64,000 nt of DNA, from assembly GCA_012934845.2 (NCBI GenBank), contig WNNJ02003430.1:62001-126000 (forward strand), written 5' to 3'. Shown here piece after piece: positions 63,706 to 64,000 of this stretch. A model generated the notes under the pieces. That model made no database searches. It was not told the DNA's origin and saw only the letters and a program-made list of their open reading frames with translations. A program made the translations under genes and the position numbers. The stretch comes from Pomphorhynchus laevis (lineage: Eukaryota > Acanthocephala > Palaeacanthocephala > Echinorhynchida > Pomphorhynchidae). How positions within the stretch are numbered: the first letter of the stretch is position 1; each line of letters begins with the position of its first letter.

Positions 63706-64000
63706 GTGGCAAATGCTAGCCTTTCAGCGCTTACAAGCACACGTAAAAGAAAAACAAACGTGGTAAACAAAATAAAATGTAAAATTTATTTATTGATGAA
63801 ATTGAAGGAAGCATATGAATGGAATGTGGCAAGGCATGGGAAAAAATTTTGCGTAGGTTAGTTGAAGAGGTATGATAGAATTGTGGATTTGATACTATGT
63901 TGAGGGAATAGATTTTTTGATTACTTGTGGAGTAGGATCCATAATGCAGGTACGGAAACGTTGTTTGAAGAGTGGTAGCGACGAGGAAGAACGGACGTAT
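63706..64000 (-). mobile_element. CR1/L2-like LINE 3' end running off the window
   Basis: The minus frame from the window edge ends in YSLNIVSNPQFYHTSS and LRKIFSHALPHSIHMLPSIS, then a stop near 63775, like the C-terminal end of CR1/L2 RT proteins. The 3' UTR holds TGTAAGCGCTGAAAGGCTAG then CATTTGCCAC (63736-63706), the signature seen at 8681 and 54309. Confidence 0.6.

Overview
This is an AT-rich eukaryotic window from an invertebrate animal. Four things point to an animal: a Hairy/E(spl)-type bHLH gene ending in WRPW, a Tudor-domain gene (the kind used in piRNA pathways), a U6 snRNA gene with the metazoan consensus, and several animal-type non-LTR and Penelope-like retroelements. Introns with clean GT/AG borders can be very short (43-53 nt) or several kb long. 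The phylum cannot be named from the sequence alone.

Host genes. (1) An HES-type bHLH repressor on the minus strand has three coding exons (26188-26226, 23173-23262, 18330-18689). Its introns hold a 286-bp AT microsatellite, a small inverted-repeat element and a retroelement scrap. (2) A Tudor-domain gene on the minus strand has at least nine exons between 55654 and 41481, probably a tenth at 40328, and an unresolved 5' end. A nearly full-length LINE lies antisense in its longest intron. (3) A U6 snRNA gene lies at 32207-32313. None of the spliced exons is visible as a long ORF; they were found by matching splice sites and reading phase.

Left flank (1-16.4 kb). This is a graveyard of retroelements: a LINE piece (1-662), two kinds of Penelope-like element with GIY-YIG nuclease domains, a CR1/L2-like LINE (6838-8760), and three copies (A 4938-6707, B 9950-11985, C 13276-16353) of a non-LTR-type element. 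That element has a cysteine-rich N-terminus, a reverse transcriptase, a CXC-X7-H-X3-C knuckle and a PD-(D/E)XK-like C-terminal domain. Smaller scraps of it lie at 4344-4560, 8946-9037, 22599-22770, 31083-31650 and 51826-51880. They share a 3'-terminal signature, GGCCCATTTG(A/C)GGGAACC, seen seven times. A sister family with the same C-terminal architecture lies at 32600-34860.

Centre and right. The rest is AT-rich intron or intergenic DNA packed with short repeats. A dispersed 400-bp family has at least ten pieces. Several foldback elements (27.1, 53.2, 59.2, 61.0, 61.8 kb) carry tRNA-like or hammerhead-ribozyme-like cores. A 16-bp minisatellite lies at 57.65 kb. Three LINE 3' ends (8681, 54309, 63706) share a 3'UTR hairpin whose sequence changes while pairing is kept. 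I saw no LTR retrovirus, Polinton or other capsid-bearing element, no rRNA and no convincing intact tRNA gene.
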